A stretch of 21,320 nt of DNA from a virus. Below the pieces are notes generated by a model, which was not told where the DNA came from, ran no database searches, and saw only the letters and a list, made by a program, of their open reading frames with translations. Position numbers and translations under genes: made by a program. The DNA lies in IMG/VR virus record IMGVR_UViG_3300027849_000577, positions 1 to 21,320 of that record; one strand, 5' to 3'. Below, one piece after another: positions 20,093-21,320 of the stretch (positions within the stretch are counted from its first letter, which is position 1; every line of letters begins with the position of its first letter).

Positions 20093-20442
20093 CACAGAGA
20101 AGCAAGATTCATTTAGGCTTGCTAACACTAGCGATAATTCTAGTGTTAGCATTCTTTACTACTGATGCAAAAGCAACAACTTATGTCGCATACGCACATG
20201 AGCTACCATTCAAAGACGCTAAGTCTCAGGCTGAAACACACAGTTTGCGTTTAGGATATATGGCTAACGGCATGTATATTGAAGCAGGTCCTATGACCGG
20301 CGGACATAGTTTGGAGATGGGTTACAAGGTAAAGAAAGGAAATTGGATCTTTAAGACCAAGTACGAAAGTGAAGAAACTAAGTACACCACTCTGTTTAAG
20401 AGTAAAATAGAAACTGAAGTAATTTACAAGTTCGGAGATTAA
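20089..20442 (+). CDS. Small exported, beta-rich envelope protein
   Basis: A 117-residue protein with a clear signal peptide: basic TQRSK, hydrophobic LGLLTLAIILVLAFFTT (9-25) and probable cleavage after DAKA (26-29). The mature part of about 88 residues is a series of alternating strands (TYVAYAHEL, HSLRLGYM, MYIEAGP, HSLEMGYKV, WIFKTKYES, ETEVIYKFGD), like part of a small outer-membrane beta-barrel or a periplasmic beta protein. The final residues are KFGD, not a perfect terminal-aromatic barrel signal. It overlaps thyX (ATGA) and the next gene (TAATG). Its role at the envelope is unknown. Confidence 0.82.
   Translation: MTQRSKIHLGLLTLAIILVLAFFTTDAKATTYVAYAHELPFKDAKSQAETHSLRLGYMANGMYIEAGPMTGGHSLEMGYKVKKGNWIFKTKYESEETKYTTLFKSKIETEVIYKFGD
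20121..20150 (+). repeat. Perfect 11-bp inverted repeat in the signal-peptide region
   Basis: GCTAACACTAG (20121-20131) and CTAGTGTTAGC (20140-20150) are exact reverse complements around CGATAATT. In RNA this is an 11-bp hairpin with an 8-nt loop, located in the codons of the hydrophobic core of the signal peptide. No T-run follows directly, so it is not a standard terminator. Confidence 0.9.
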
Positions 20443-20792
20443 TGTATATGGCTAATCAGTCCCACATCTACACACCGTCTGCATCCACACCGTCTGCATC
20501 AACTGTGACAATTACGGGTAATCCCCCGTTAACTAGCGGTACAAACAGCATATACACCACTAATAACACTGGTGCAATTACTATCAACGGCACGAGTGCA
20601 AACACAATGTCGTACTATGATGGCTTCGATGGGAAAGGCTCAATTCAGGTCGGTGGACAAGAGCTTGATGGGGATAGATTGCGAAAACTAGACGCATTGC
20701 TATCTGCATTAGATTCTTTAGAGGATGACAATGCCCTCAAAGAGTTGTATAATATACAACTAATGTTAAACAAGATAAAAGGTAGAAAATGA
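20442..20792 (+). CDS. Ser/Thr-rich hypothetical protein
   Basis: A 116-residue protein. The first 55 residues are low-complexity, rich in Thr, Ser, Asn and Gly (TPSASTPSAST; TITGNPPLTSGT), resembling exposed segments of phage structural or fibre-like proteins. The C-terminal part is a charged helix (RLRKLDALLSALDSLEDDN; LKELYNIQLMLNKIKGRK). ATG 20442 overlaps the previous stop (TAATG); ATG 20448 is an equally possible start given GGAG near 20434. No signal peptide. A 15-bp tandem duplication encodes the TPSAS repeats. Function unknown; its place in an early operon is unlike that of most fibre genes. Confidence 0.75.
   Translation: MYMANQSHIYTPSASTPSASTVTITGNPPLTSGTNSIYTTNNTGAITINGTSANTMSYYDGFDGKGSIQVGGQELDGDRLRKLDALLSALDSLEDDNALKELYNIQLMLNKIKGRK
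20471..20500 (+). repeat. Perfect 15-bp tandem duplication
   Basis: CACACCGTCTGCATC occurs twice in direct succession (20471-20485 and 20486-20500), in frame, giving two TPSAS units. The identity at all 15 positions suggests a recent duplication. Confidence 0.95.
20725..20760 (+). promoter_or_regulatory. Possible promoter with palindromic -10 region
   Basis: ATGACA (20725-20730), 17-nt spacer and TATAAT (20748-20753). The -10 lies inside a palindrome, GTTGTATA-A-TATACAAC (20744-20760). It would drive the DnaE-like gene starting at 20789. It sits in coding sequence, so the assignment is tentative. Confidence 0.4.
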
Positions 20793-21320
20793 AAATAAAT
20801 TTCGATGTTGATATTGATATGGCTAACAGGGATAAGTTCTTAGAACTTTTTAATCCTGTACCTGCTAGTATCAAACGTGAGCAATCATATGAAAAACACA
20901 ACACCGGAGTTTACTTTCAGCCTATCCCTTGTTTTCCGTTAGAGGGATTTAGTACAATAGACCATAAGGAAGCAGAGGAATTAGGATACTTTAAAGTAGA
21001 CGTATTGAACAATAGTGTTTACAAAGACATTAATGACGAAGCACACTTGGATAAACTATTGGCACAAGAACCTATGTGGGAGTTGTTCCAGCATGAAGAA
21101 ATTGTTAAGCAACTTTTTCACATAGGTAATCATTACGACATTATCAAGCAACACTTACCGCAAACAGTTGAACAACTGGCAATGATACTTGCTATGATTA
21201 GACCTGGTAAAAGGTACCTAGTAGGCAACAGTTGGGAAGTCGTTGAAAACGAAGTATGGGAACAAACTGATGGTTATTTCTTTAAGAAAAGCCATGCGAT
21301 AGGATACGCACTAGTAATTA
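20789..21320 (+). CDS. Compressed DnaE (DNA polymerase III alpha)-like protein, 3' partial
   Basis: At least 177 residues, running off the window. ATG 20789 overlaps the previous TGA (ATGA). It shows, in the order found in bacterial DnaE: an acidic FDVDIDMANRD (5-15) like the catalytic PDFDxDF motif; KHNTGV (36-41) like KHAGGV; GYFKVDVL (66-73) like GLVKFDFL, with Asp71 matching the third catalytic Asp; DIIKQHLPQ ... MILAMIRPGK (117-141) like DLIKRLQP ... ALVALFRPGP; and FFKKSHAIGYALV (164-176) like FNKSHSAAYALV. Spacing is much shorter than in DnaE and the PHP domain is absent. A role as replicase is doubtful; it may be a derived accessory factor. Confidence 0.75.
   Translation, partial: MKINFDVDIDMANRDKFLELFNPVPASIKREQSYEKHNTGVYFQPIPCFPLEGFSTIDHKEAEELGYFKVDVLNNSVYKDINDEAHLDKLLAQEPMWELFQHEEIVKQLFHIGNHYDIIKQHLPQTVEQLAMILAMIRPGKRYLVGNSWEVVENEVWEQTDGYFFKKSHAIGYALVI

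Overview
The window reads as one continuous stretch of a marine T4-like myovirus genome (Caudoviricetes, relatives of the cyanophage/pelagiphage branch). The evidence is a colinear set of T4 hallmark proteins: head completion nuclease gp4, small and large terminase (gp16, gp17), single-stranded DNA-binding gp32, UvsX, UvsY, a DexA-like exonuclease, UvsW and a probable gp62 clamp-loader subunit. These are mixed with flavin-dependent thymidylate synthase ThyX, purine-salvage enzymes and many small acidic genes of unknown function. The DNA is AT-rich, nearly all genes lie on the + strand, and many overlap by ATGA, TAATG or GTGA. The host should be Gram-negative, because the phage encodes an outer-membrane TonB-dependent receptor with a signal peptide. 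No photosynthesis genes are seen, so a heterotrophic marine proteobacterium is the simplest guess (inference).

Layout. Positions 1-6096 are a late or virion-packaging block: the 3' end of a probable structural gene, gp4, gp16, an isolated minus-strand gene, two acidic genes, gp17, and a 422-residue probable virion protein. Gene boundaries here carry copies of the T4 late promoter octamer (N)ATAAATA. Positions 6097-11215 are the recombination and replication block: gp32, uvsX, a small gene, uvsY, a possible glycosyltransferase-like gene, a small HExxH metallopeptidase-like gene, a 61-residue protein and dexA. Positions 11216-12580 hold two tandem near-perfect sigma-70-type promoters, an AAA+ ATPase, a three-hairpin intergenic RNA region and a rho-independent terminator. 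Positions 12581-14331 are an autonomous-looking cassette: its own consensus promoter and a 557-residue TonB-dependent receptor. Positions 14332-21320 form a long, tightly overlapping early operon: uvsW, two conserved unknowns, adenine phosphoribosyltransferase, an MTA/SAH nucleosidase-like protein, a 41-residue coiled coil, a gp62-like protein, a zinc-finger protein, thyX, a small exported protein, a Ser/Thr-rich protein, and the 5' part of a strongly compressed DnaE (DNA polymerase III alpha)-like gene that runs off the end.

How it works together. Strong host-type promoters (TTGACA, 16-18 nt, TATAAT) precede gp32, the 61-residue gene, the AAA+ gene, the receptor and uvsW, consistent with early or middle expression. 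The ATAAATA elements lie mostly before packaging genes, consistent with late sigma (gp55-type) expression. The early operon joins DNA metabolism (UvsW, clamp loader, ThyX) to nucleotide supply (nucleosidase releasing adenine, Apt converting it to AMP). The most unusual items are the phage-borne TonB-dependent receptor, the adjacent nucleosidase-Apt pair, the miniature DnaE-like protein, and late promoters placed so close to start codons that leaderless mRNAs are predicted.
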